A stretch of DNA of 64,000 nt, taken from contig NC_081338.1 in assembly GCF_022539665.2 (NCBI RefSeq), forward strand, positions 2,789,679-2,853,678, read 5' to 3'. Source of the stretch: Daphnia carinata. Its lineage: Eukaryota; Arthropoda; Branchiopoda; Diplostraca; Daphniidae. Below the pieces are notes generated by a model, which worked only from the letters and a program-made list of their open reading frames with translations, was not told the origin of the DNA and made no database searches. A program made the position numbers and the translations under genes. Shown one piece after another: positions 11,624 through 22,200 of this stretch (its first letter is position 1; each line of letters opens with the position of its first letter).

Positions 11624-11951
11624 GAGCTGTGCTGAATCAGATGGTTCCCGCCGATGCTGCTGCTACTGCTGACATTACAACCTCGATTGTACCAAGATGT
11701 CGAAGGATTCCTGTTTCCCAGATGATTGGAATCTATCGTAAATGCTGAAGCTCCCATTGTTTGCCTTAAGGGAAACCTTATGAACCTTTGCTTAAAGTAA
11801 GGCGATCTGAATGCAGTCGTAATACAGTACGTAAGTATATTGCAGCAAAATGTGGCGGTTTTCCCTATGCTTTGTTTGCCAAACCTGACACATTTCACTG
11901 CAACCTCCTGTACATGAAGTTGTATCGCAAGTCAAATGTAGGTATGGCAAT

Positions 11952-12799
11952 ATGGCATTCCGTTTTACACACACAAAAAAAAAAAAATTTCGTCGGTTTT
12001 TTTCTTTTTTTTTTACAACTATGGCCATCTATCGGCCGGCTTCCTATTTAATTTTCTAAATACAACTTTACGTATTTTAGCCATGAAAATATATCATTTT
12101 TTAATTAATACCTTAATTTCATTAAACTAGAACTATACAATAATTCCTTTGTTATATTCTACTTACTTAAATTTATTATTATTACTATTAACTATTAACT
12201 ATCCATTTTGTACTGCAGTAAGTATAATGAATGTATTTCTAATAACAATTAGAATGATTGCGTGTTTTAAGTATAATGTTTAAGTAATATAGAGTTGTTA
12301 TTGTGTATTATTTTCAGACTGCAACAACCGACAACGACTTTATATTACTCAAACCGTTCTAATAACAATTAGAATGATTGCTTGTTTTAGGTATAAATAA
12401 TACGTTTGAGTAATATAAAGTCGTTATTGTTTATTGAGGTGTGAAAATAATACACAAGAATGACTTTATATTACTCAAACATATTGTTTATACCTAAAAC
12501 AAGCAATTATTGCTATTATTATCATTGCTGCAAAATGCAGTTCAAAATGAAAAGTTAATAGTTAATAGTAATAATAATTAAGTTAAGTAAGTAGAATATA
12601 ACAAAAGAATTATTGTATAGTTCTATTTTAATGAAATTAAGTTATTAATTAAAAAATTATATATTTACATGGCTAAAATACGTAAAGTTGTATTTAGAAA
12701 ATTAAATAGGAAGCCGGCCGATAGATGGCCATAGTTGTAAAAAAGAAAAAAACCGACGAAATTTTTTTTTTTTTTTTTTTGTGTAAAACGGATTGCCAT
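11952..12799. mobile_element. Foldback/MITE-like element A with long terminal inverted repeats
   Basis: The 848-bp element starts with ATGGCATTCCGTTTTAC and ends with the inverted match GTAAAACGGATTGCCAT. Its arms, about 11952-12235 and 12500-12799, are near reverse complements: the block around CCATCTATCGGCCGGCTTCC at about 12027-12046 reappears inverted at about 12709-12730. The centre holds direct and inverted copies of a roughly 65-bp unit beginning CTAATAACAATTAGAATGAT at about 12238 and 12358, with an inverted copy near 12450-12515. The octamer ATGGCAAT directly flanks both ends (11944-11951 and 12800-12807), which could be an 8-bp target duplication as in hAT-type elements. It also equals the element's own terminus, so this is ambiguous. 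No protein is encoded. Confidence 0.8.
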
Positions 12800-13041
12800 A
12801 TGGCAATCCGTATATGGCTATGGCATATGGCAATCCGTTTTACATAAAAAAAAAAAAAAAAAAAATGGCGGAAAAAAAAAAGAAAAATCGTACTTTTTTT
12901 CTCTTTTTTCTACCCGTAGCCATCTATCAGTCGGTTTCGTTATTACATGCATGTAAGCAATTTCAGTTAATTGTATCCCATTAGCAGTTAATTGAGTAGC
13001 GTGGCTGGAGAACAACGCGTGGCTGGAGGATCAATTGAAAA

Positions 13042-13648
13042 ATGGATAAGATAATAAAACAAAAAAATGGTAAGTATAAACATTATTATATTGGTTTTCA
13101 ATTATTAATTATTGTTTATTAGATCAAATTATGAAGCTGCAGGCCCAATTATTGGAACAACACAAAATATTAGATAACAGCAAAGCTAAGGATGGTAAGG
13201 CCTAATATGTAATGATTCTATTTATTTGCTTTTATTCATTTGTGTTTTGTAGCTCAAATTTTGAGTCTACATGCTCAGTTACTGGAAAATAAAAAAATTA
13301 GAATGGGACACTTTCCAAACAGTGAAGGAGGTTTTTCCAAACTCATCCCTAACTGAACATGAGAATGAGTTGGCATTAGGCGAACACAGTCAGGTACCTA
13401 AACTTTTCAAATAAGAATTCAAAATAAGTATAAAATTTTAACAAACAATTATGTATTGTTCAGTTATTCAGTTCACCACCTGACAGTGTGTTAAATATAA
13501 ATCCTGTTAGTGCTGCACTAAAAGAATCATTAGTCATAAGTCCATGCAGCGAAGGAATTGAACAATTGTGGGACCGTATTTGGGCTGAAAATAGGTGTGG
13601 TACGGAAACCCAGAAATGGCACGAGTTCAACCTAAAACATGGATTAGG
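13042..13648 (+). pseudogene. Coiled-coil gene fragment in left arm of element B
   Basis: Small exons join in phase. MDKIIKQKN starts at about 13042 and ends in G|GTAAGT. The exon after TTATTAG (about 13123) reads QIMKLQAQLLEQHKILDNSK. The exon after TTTTGTAG (about 13253) reads QILSLHAQLLENKKI. These two exons look like tandem repeats of one motif. Shortly after, an extra A within CAGTGAAGGAGG (near 13322) shifts the frame relative to the right arm, so this copy appears broken. A further exon after GTTCAG (about 13464-13648) encodes ISPCSEGIEQLWDRIWAENR. I do not know the family; it may be an element gene or a captured host gene. Confidence 0.5.
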
Positions 13649-14567
13649 TACTTCTCGGTTTTTTGTCTATCGAAAAAGTATTTTTAATGCTATTATTTTG
13701 CATTCACAGAATTTTAGTGGGGGATCAAGTCAAGTCTGGAAGTGTTATAGGATGGAAGAGTGAGTACAGTTGAAAAAACACTGAAAGTGCATTACCATTA
13801 AGATATGAGGTAAAGTAATAGAGTATGCAAATTGTCTAATGAGAAGTACCCTCTTGTGTGAATGAATCCTGTATAACAGCAATCCTTTATAGTTCTGTCA
13901 CAGCTAGAAGCCTCAAATAATTCTGCTTCTCTTGCTAAAGAACAACTTGTCATTTACGTTCAGAGTGTTGGTGAAGCTGGGTACTTAAATGGCCCTAAAG
14001 ATGTTTCATTTCGTTGGCATTGCAGCGATGAACATCATACATGGACTTTTTAGGTATGAAAGGAATTTTCTTGAAAATTTTTTGAATTTATGACAAAGCA
14101 TTTCTCCTGCTTTTTGCCAACCATGTCTAATCTTAAAAAAAAATTTTATCCAATAGGAAAGGATTTTCAGCATACTGGGAACACAACTATCAACAATGCA
14201 ACATTCTAGGGGTGCTATTTTATCATTTAAGAGCCTTATACAATGATTTTCATCTGCAATTTGTATGGCCTTTCCCAAGCTTCTGCCAGAAATTGAATCT
14301 ATAAGTCATGTAAGTCACATGAGCAACAATTGAGATGCTTAATGGTGTTTTTCTTTTCTCAGCATAGGTTAATAGTAACATTGGATCTGAAAAGATTCTT
14401 GGTTGGGGCAAGACACTGAATAAATTGTAATGATTGAATGGATGACATGACATTTCTATACTTAATTTGGATTCCCGAGACGGTATTTTATATTTAAAAA
14501 ATTGAAGTGCATATCTGGGCTCCCTTCCTTTCCGTAGCCCCGTTTCCCCTTGACTCGTAATAAGCCC

Positions 14568-14879
14568 GTAGGGGGTCATGCCCCTACTGTACGGTATATA
14601 TAAAAACAACATATACCGAGGTTTGGAGGGCTCTGGCCGGAAAGGGGACGTGGGTGCCGCTTAGTCCGATGATGTGTTCACGGAGGGTGACGTGGCTGCC
14701 CACAAATCCGAACTAAAGGTTAATCGCTCCTGTAAAAATGTTCCAAATCTTCAGCTCTTCTTCCGGCTTCTCTTAGCCAATCACCGGGTAATCTCCCCGG
14801 TGGGTCAACAAGGCAGTGTCTCCCCCTGCCTGGGTTGACGGCAACTTTTGAAAGGGCTATTGTGCCTTTTTAAAGTTGC
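14568..14879. ncRNA. Run of perfect hairpins, candidate structured RNA
   Basis: At least six hairpins follow one another in about 310 nt. Stems are GTAGGGG/CCCCTAC (14568-14587), CGGTATAT/ATATACCG (14592-14618), GTGGGTGCC/GGCTGCCCAC with one bulge (14650-14703), CACCGGG/CCCGGTG (14782-14802), GTCAAC/GTTGAC enclosing AGGCAG/CTGCCT (14804-14839) and GCAACTTT/AAAGTTGC (14841-14879). The region is more GC-rich than its surroundings. No tRNA, 5S, or spliceosomal RNA could be recognised. It sits inside mobile element B. Its transcription and strand are unknown. Confidence 0.4.
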
Positions 14880-14994
14880 AAAAATAATTGTGATGTGCAG
14901 AGAATTGTCAATAAATTTTTTTTTATAAAATGTTTTTGCAAAACTTTTTTCTTTATCTACTATTTGAATTCTATCTACTTATTTTGAATTCTTA

Positions 14995-15356
14995 TTTGAA
15001 AAGTTTAGGTACCTGACTGTGTTCGCCTAATGCCAACTCATTCTCATGTTCAGTTAGGGATGAGTTTGGAAAAACCTCCTCACTGTTTGGAAAGTGTCCC
15101 GTTCTAATTTGTTTTCTTCCAGTAACTGAGCATGTAGACTCAAAATTTAAGCTAAAAAACACAAATGAATAAAAGAACACAAATACTATCATTTTGTATT
15201 ACCATCCTTAGTTTTGTTGTTATCTAATTTTCTGTGGTGCTGCAATAATTGAGCCTGCAGGTTCATAATTTGATCTAATAAACAATAATTAATAATTTAA
15301 AACCAATATACTAATCTTTATACTTACCATCCTTATCTTTTATTGTCTTATCCATT
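14995..15356 (-). CDS. Coiled-coil gene fragment in right arm of element B
   Basis: This is the inverted counterpart of the left-arm exons. Reading the minus strand, a start MDKTIKDKD lies near 15356. The next exon contains QIMNLQAQLLQHHRKLDNN (about 15275-15205). An exon carrying GHFPNSEEVFPNSSLTEHEN ends with the donor CAG|GTACC near 15012. The frame interrupted in the left arm is open here. Differences such as KIIKQKN versus KTIKDKD show the arms have diverged. No downstream exons are visible beyond the centre of the element, so this is a partial gene. Confidence 0.4.
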
Positions 15357-15565
15357 TTTAAATATTTTTCTCCAGCCACGCTACTCAACTCACTGCCATT
15401 GGGATCCAATGGGCTCAAATTGCCTACATGCTTGTAATAACCATTGTCACCGGTAGATGGCTACGGGGGGAGAAAAAGAAAAAAGTGGGATTTTTTTTTT
15501 TTCGCATTTTTTTTTTGGGGGGGGGGGGGGGTAAAACGGATTGCCATTCAAAATAGCGTTATCGT

Positions 15566-16003
15566 ATGGCAACCCGCTTCCCCCCCCCTCCCCAAAGAAA
15601 ATATGGGCCATTCGGTTTTACTGCCACCGCCATCTGTCGGTCAAACTTTTAGCTATTTCTCTAATACACTCACCAAATATTCATCGCGTTAGCGCTTTAG
15701 CGTACTGGCGCGCTAGCATTGCGTCAAATATGTGTATTTTAAAAAAGATTAATTTAATGAAATAACTAGCGATTTTTCCGGAATCAGCATTCAATTTTGA
15801 GTATATCCTGTGATATTCAACCAATTCTGATGAGTGCCAATTTTTTCAAAAAATTTTTTTAAGCCCGACCGAAAAAAGTCGGGCTTAAAGCCCCGGCTTA
15901 TTTAGTCTAGAACTAGAAACGTAACCGTTAGATGGCGATAGCAGTTAAACAGAAAAAAGGCCGATGTTTTTTATTTTTATTTTTGGGTAAATCGGATTGC
16001 CAT
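15566..16003. mobile_element. MITE-like element C of the same family
   Basis: About 438 bp starting ATGGCAACCCGCTTCCCC and ending GGGTAAATCGGATTGCCAT. The subterminal GCCATCTGTCGGTC (about 15629) and its inverted relative GTTAGATGGCGATAG (about 15927) match the subterminal blocks of elements A and B. A hairpin of AAGCCCGACC/GTCGGGCTT lies near 15861-15890. No obvious target-site duplication and no coding capacity. It is more degenerate than A and B. Confidence 0.6.
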
Positions 16004-16173
16004 AAAGATCATTGTTTTTATGTTCAGCTTGTTGATGTCACTTGACATAATCGAGTTACATCTTTGACGTGTTTCTTTTACATCGTTTGAACCCTCAGTG
16101 GTTTCGCTAATCGTTTTTTGAACAAAATGAATTAAGAGGAATATTATATTGTCCGATCACCATACTTTGTAAA

Positions 16174-17913
16174 ATGCAACCCGAAGTAGACTTCATGCAT
16201 CGTGTTTTGAAAGGATGTTTAGTACAACCGCATTATGGCCTCAATGTTTTGAGCCTCAAACAGTTGAGTCTCCAAGCCACTGCTTTTTGGGCAGTGTGCA
16301 CCCTACACAGACTACATGATGCACCTGAAAAGATTCAACGTGCCAGCTCTGATGAGATCATGAAAGCAGCCAGGGATTGTATCACAAACAAGATACCAAG
16401 CAATCTTGTAGATGATTTTGTGGTCCAAATGCTAAATACCATAGATGTGGTCTATGAGCAAAGTAGAGTTGGTAGACAGTTATTAGTTTACGTAGGATCA
16501 TTTATTCCCAGAAATCTGAGAATACTTGTAATGCCTCTATGCCTTGAACAGGTACGGTTGGGAAAATCAATAATTATGTTTCATACATGTTGCAGTTAAA
16601 AGTGATTTTTTTATAGGTAACAATTGCAGCCATTTTGACTCTGCCGCTCTGTACAAATCTCACTGAGTTGTACATGGAAAGAGCTGACCAGTCTGTCATT
16701 ACACAAGGAATTCTCTGCCATATCCTTAAGTACCTAAGGAGGTTGAAAGTTTTGGCTCTGCCGAAGCAATGTAATGATTCTGTTATAGCAGTTGTTGGCC
16801 AAAACTGTCCCCATCTGGAGAGCATTGTTTTGAATGACACAGGTGTCACAAATACAGGTAAGCCTGTTATCTTATTATTATTAGATTTGCAACTCATTCC
16901 ACGATGTGACTCGGAACCATCCAGGAATTGCTTGGTTACTGTGCTGTCGACGTCTACACACGGTCATTATGTTAAAAACGGAAGTCAGTCCACCTGGAGC
17001 TGCTCTACTGCTTCACGGTCTACCTTCCTTAAGTGTTTTGCTCTATGACAGTATAGCGGATACTTTGTGGTATTGTTCCGTCAACGCAGCCGTCTCCCCC
17101 AAATTTGCTCTCAAAACAGTCGCATTTGGAGCAACGGATCTACTAACTCCTGGCCATTTGGAACTGTTGTCACAAATGTGTCCCGGCGTCGAATGGCTCT
17201 CGCTCAACAGTGCGTTTACTTACAGCGTTCAAACGCTAGGTTTCTTGCCAAAATTGACCCTTTTAAGCGTTAATTTCCGTGGTGGATCGTTAGACATTCA
17301 TTTCGAAGACTTTTTACGTCGGAACGGTATGACCATCAGGTGCTTGCAACTGGTCGAAGCTCAAGACATGGACTGGACTCGATTCGAAAAGCTGCTCATC
17401 TTTTGCCCTGCCCTGGAATCGCTCGTATTTTACGAGTGCAGTTTCGAACGCATTGAAGTATTCGAACACGTTTGTGAACTTCGCAAGATATACGGGAAGA
17501 GCCAATTGAAGAACCTCCAAATTTTCCGCACTCCAATGATGACACAACAGTTGGAGCACTTGGTGTCGATCTTGCCACATCTTAATCGGTTGGAACTAGG
17601 CCATCTAGATTGGGACGTTGAGCAGATCCGTTCTTTTTTAATGCGCTACAAGCATCTAGAAACATTTCGCGTTCTGACGTGGAGATTCAGTGGATTGGGA
17701 GCAGCCGTAGCGTCTTCGATTCTATGGGGAAGTTCCCGAAATATCCGTTGTCTCAATCACACGTTACAACTTGAGTTTCCTTCGCGAGTGATCCAGCTAG
17801 ATGGACATTTTACGAACACGGCCCCTTTTCAACGTGGCATTCCTCAGTTCTTGCTGGCCGAGTATGGCGAGCTGTCTCCTCTGTTAGATATCACACGTAT
17901 CGGCCGGAACTAA
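16174..17913 (+). CDS. Leucine-rich-repeat-like protein
   Basis: Three exons, 16174-16551, 16617-16857 and 16925-17913, join in phase to give about 535 residues. The third exon starts after CATCCAG; this choice restores the repeat reading TNTGIAWLLCCRRLHTVIML across the junction. From residue about 115 onward the protein shows irregular leucine-rich repeats of the RNI/F-box-LRR kind, such as CPHLESIVLNDTG, LPKLTLLSVNFRG, CPALESLVFYECS and LPHLNRLELGHLDW. The N-terminal 110 residues are helical in character, but I cannot see a clear F-box. No signal peptide or membrane segment is seen. A role as a substrate adaptor is possible by analogy only. Confidence 0.8.
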
Positions 17914-19217
17914 TCGGACGCACGTTCTGTTATTTCCTAGTCATTCCAAAATTATTTTGAATTATTTGCTGATTAGTAATTTATTTTTGAGCTCTTCTGG
18001 TTCGATATTCTGCTCTTTGATGATTTGCGTTGTAGTTATCAACATTTAAATTCTGTTCAATACAAATTGTAACTAAAAAAAAAGCTGTTTACCTTAGACA
18101 GGATGGAGAATACCACAGTCCATTTCCTTTTTTATTCTTCCTGACAGCGAGGCTATTTGAAAATGTTTTTTCCTTTCTGCTATCCACTGTTTCACACACA
18201 TTTTCACTCATATACACAATCAACTCTTTCTCACACATTAATATTATGATCAAACAAGAAGAGAAAGGAGGAGACAATTTTTCGAGGGAAAATACTGTAC
18301 AAATCATGGAGGATGTAAAATGAAAATGGGAGGAAACTATAACGGATTATGTATGTCGTAAACTATCTTCACAAGAACATGGGTCATTTCTGCTGCCCAT
18401 CAGAGCTTACAAGTCTTTGTCAATAGCTGATTTCGATCCTTTTCGCTCGTCTATTGCGACCGCAATGGAGACACAAGGATGACCTGAAAATAGGGATATG
18501 ACCCAGTATGCTGCTACGTGTCGAGATTACGAACACCATCGCAAATATCTGTTTGTTTGTTAAGGTTGATGGTTTTGTTTTGTCAGAAAATTTTGGAGGC
18601 ATGAAAATACATTCTCTAGAAGAAGGACGGGGAGAGAAGCAACAATAAAATTGATTGGTTATCAAGAACATGGCATTTCTTAAAAATTTGAAACAGGTCT
18701 AACAAATAAGAGAACGTGATGGAACGTTTGGCAGCAGCTGTTAGCAGCAACGAAAAATCCACTCGAATTGCTTTCTTTTCTTCTCTCTGACCGAGAAAGG
18801 TCCAGCTATTATCTGCTTGTTGATTTTTGTTCTTGTGGTTTTGCTATTCACAAATCATTAATCTTTTTTTTTTTTTAAATCGGGGGGGGGGGGGGGAGAG
18901 AAAATACACAGAAAAGAAAAATAAGTCAATGTCAAGAAATAGAAAAAAGAAATGCATGGACGTCGAGGAAATTCCGTCTCAAGTCAACATTTTAAAAATC
19001 CTACGAAAAAGGAAGGAAGGATTGGCATGCAATTTGTATAGTCATCAGATCGGTGGTATAAGCACCGCTGAGGAAGAGGGGGAAACAACGGCGAGACAGG
19101 TAATAAAAAAGGGGGTGGATTTTTTCTCATGTCGTTTTGATGTTAAAGAATAAAAAAAAGGAGAATCGACTACCAAAGAAGTCTCGTCCAAGAAGAAGTT
19201 ATAAACACGATGGCAAT
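17914..19217. other. Convergent 3' ends of LRR-like gene and dlg
   Basis: Between two convergent stop codons. I see no supported gene. It should hold the 3' UTRs of both neighbours. A G tract near 18882-18895 and A/T homopolymers are present. Confidence 0.5.
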
Positions 19218-22200
19218 TCAAAGTTTATCTTTGGCTGGGACCCAAACCGTTGGCCCGGATTGCTCTCGAATCACTTCCTTGACTTTGGCGTAGATCTCCT
19301 CTGGTGTGTCGCCCTGAACGACGGCTGGAAGAAAAATAAATAATAACAAAAGAAAAGTTTGGCAATTGGTATTTGAAAAAAAAAAAATTTATGATAGAAC
19401 GCTAACGTAATAAGGAATTATAGGTTGATATTGATAGATTTACCGGTAAAATACTCGCCAAATTCTTGTTCTAGTTTCATGGCTCGGTCGTAAGTTTTCC
19501 TGGCTTGGTCTTCCGTCATCCGTTTGTTCCATTCCCTGATTGACAGAGATAAGCGATAGCGAGAAAAAGGAAATAAGTTATTAAAGAAGGCCGTGGCATC
19601 CGCATGACAAAGTGTGTACGTACATGATGGCCTCTACTGATTTAGGTTTGATGAAAATGGCAATAGGATACAGTTGGGCCACTTGGAGCCGCTTGATGGC
19701 GTTACCGCTGACATCCAGGATGCAATGCTTTCCCTGCTTTTCGAAACCGCATAATCAGACCGTGAATCGAGAGCGCTGGACATGTTCCTAACTACCTTTT
19801 CTGCTACTTCTCGTACGGAGGCAACAGAAGTGCCGTAAAGGTTCTCATTATACTGCCCGGCCTCGATAAAGAGATGGTTCTGGATATCGGCTTCCATCTG
19901 CTCCCTGGAGGCCACAAAATGATAGTCCCGCTGGTCAACCTCGTAGTCCCGTTTCGGCCGGGTCGTATCTATGTGCGGGTAGTATTACGATAAGTTTCCG
20001 GGTCAATCATCAAGACATATGGTAACTCACGAGGGACGCAGCTTCCAAACTTCTCCGGAAACTCGGAGATAAGGTCGTCGTTGATACGGTCCTTGAGCGG
20101 ACCCAGAATGATGATTGGCCTTGTGTAAGTCATCTCGATCTGCTGGACCGATTCATAGGAGAAAACGGCTTCCTCCTCTGCTAAATGCATTACAATTCAT
20201 CGTTAGATTCTTTAAAGAAAGACGGATCGACATCAATTGTTCACTTACTAAGGCTGGTAGAATCACTTTCGGAGGGTGTCATGGCCGACGCTGCTACAAG
20301 AAACGAAAAATGGAACGAAACAATTGTTATGAAAACGAATAAAAAATGAGAAGAATAGAAGTAAATTAGTAGGATGGTTAATGTAATGTTTTATTTTGTT
20401 TTTTTAACTCACGCTCTTGGTCGGAGCCTTCCTCCGACTGATCCTCCCGGCTCTTGACGAACGGAAACTTTCGGCTGAAGATGAAATTCTTCTTCTTCCT
20501 CTCCAGAGTTGATTGCTACACACGAAACGGAATTAACGTGAATGATAAACAAAAGAAAAACGTGCCAGGGGAAATCTTTCAAAAATCCATCTCAATTTTC
20601 AGTGTCGGTTCAAGTCCCTTTTAATTGACTGATTCGATACACACAACAGCGATAACAACCATCACACAAGGGGTCTTTTTGACGGAATTTTGCCACCTCT
20701 TAACGTAACAATAATCGTCCCACATCCAGGAAAAAAAAACAGGTGGTAATGTCATAGAGAGAAAGAGAGAAGAGAGAGAGAGAGAGAAAGAGTGAAAACG
20801 AGGGGAGGAAGAGACGAAGAGGATCAAGAGTTGCGAGAGTTATCAAGAGACAGAAGACGGAGGAAACACGCACAACAAGATAGGCTCAAAAAAAGCTCTA
20901 GCACACTTACAATATATTCTGGTAAAGAAAAGAAAAGAAAAATGAACTACCAAAGGCGAAATTAAAATTCGTCCCCGCTCCTCCCTCCCTCAATTATAGG
21001 GCAAACGGTAGTAAGAAGTACGCAGAGATAAATAAGGGAAGTGGGATCATCATAGTAAACACGGTCAGTCACTACCGACAGGACTACCCAAAAAAAAAAA
21101 TAAATAATAATAATAAACACAAAGTAGGTGGCTGGTGTCATTTTGAAATCTATTTTAAAGTGTTCATATTTTATAGAAAGGAGGAGTCGTCGAATCAAAG
21201 ACCTTCTTTTTCTCCCACCCCCTTTCTTTTTTTTGACCGGAAAACGATAATCATAATGTAAATAAAGTAAATCAAACTTGAATCTGTCTGTGGTTCTCAA
21301 CCGTCCTTTTTGTTAGATGGGTATGGCAGCGTGTAAAATAAAAAGAAAATCGAATCAAAGGAAACCGAGATAAGCCAGCGTTAGTTTCCCGTATCCATAT
21401 CTACTGGAAATAAGATACAAGTGCTCTCCGAGACGGAAACAAAAATATATCCTCACCGACGAAGAACGAAAAAAAAAAAATCACAATAAAAATAAATAAA
21501 TAAATAAATAGTTAAAGAAATAAATAAATAAATTGTGCGTTCCGGCCAGACGTGCATCCCAAAAAACCCGCTGCATAAAAAAAAAAATCCCTCAATAAAA
21601 AATAAAAAAAAAAAATGATTAAGATTTGTGGATCAATAGGTTCGGTACTTCCCACCATCCGGCAAAGGATGTCAAACGAAACACTGAACCTTCCTTGTAT
21701 CTTATGTTGGAATGTACATAACCTTCCCAAAAAAGGCGGTGACGACGTCGATTGGTAATATGGGTAGTGACAACAAAATAAATAAAAAATGAGACTGCCC
21801 CGTATAAAGCCGAAGAAAAATAAAGAAAAAAAAAAATAAGAAAAAAAAAAAATAGAAAACAAAAAAAGAAAACAGAAAAAAAAGAAACGAAGGGAAAATG
21901 TTGTGGGAATAAATAAAAAATTCAAGGCATATTTACCCGATCTTGAGTTGGACTCTTGCCCTGGAACTTGACGGTGCGATCGCGAGCTCTCAGCTTCCGT
22001 TCCCACCGTTTCTTTGAAGGAATTATGCCGATGCCTTCTTCTTCGCCATTGGCCAAGACGCGTCTGGCCTGCCACCACTCATCATCCGAGGCGTTGGTGA
22101 CGTGCAGGATATCACCATAACGGAAAAACAAGCCCCGACTGGGCAGTCCATCATCCTTGTTGGGATCGTAGTCAAAGAGGGCCCTGCACATGATTCAATC

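Larger units (their letters stand above)
12827..15547. mobile_element. Foldback element B with coding exons in inverted arms
   Basis: The element starts ATGGCAATCCGTTTTAC at 12827 and ends GTAAAACGGATTGCCAT at 15547, about 2.7 kb. Its left arm (about 12827-13428) and right arm (about 14978-15547) are diverged reverse complements. Each arm contains the same small exons of a Gln/Leu-rich coiled-coil protein. The centre (13429-14977) contains a further exon and a hairpin-rich stretch. Both ends share sequence with elements A and C. I recognise no transposase, so it is probably non-autonomous. The arms differ at several amino-acid positions, so they are not a fresh duplication or an assembly artefact of identical arms. 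Confidence 0.75.

Noticed and set aside
12238-12515. CRISPR-like repeat array
   Set aside because: The repeats are three irregular direct and inverted copies of a roughly 65-bp unit within a foldback element, not short regularly spaced repeats.
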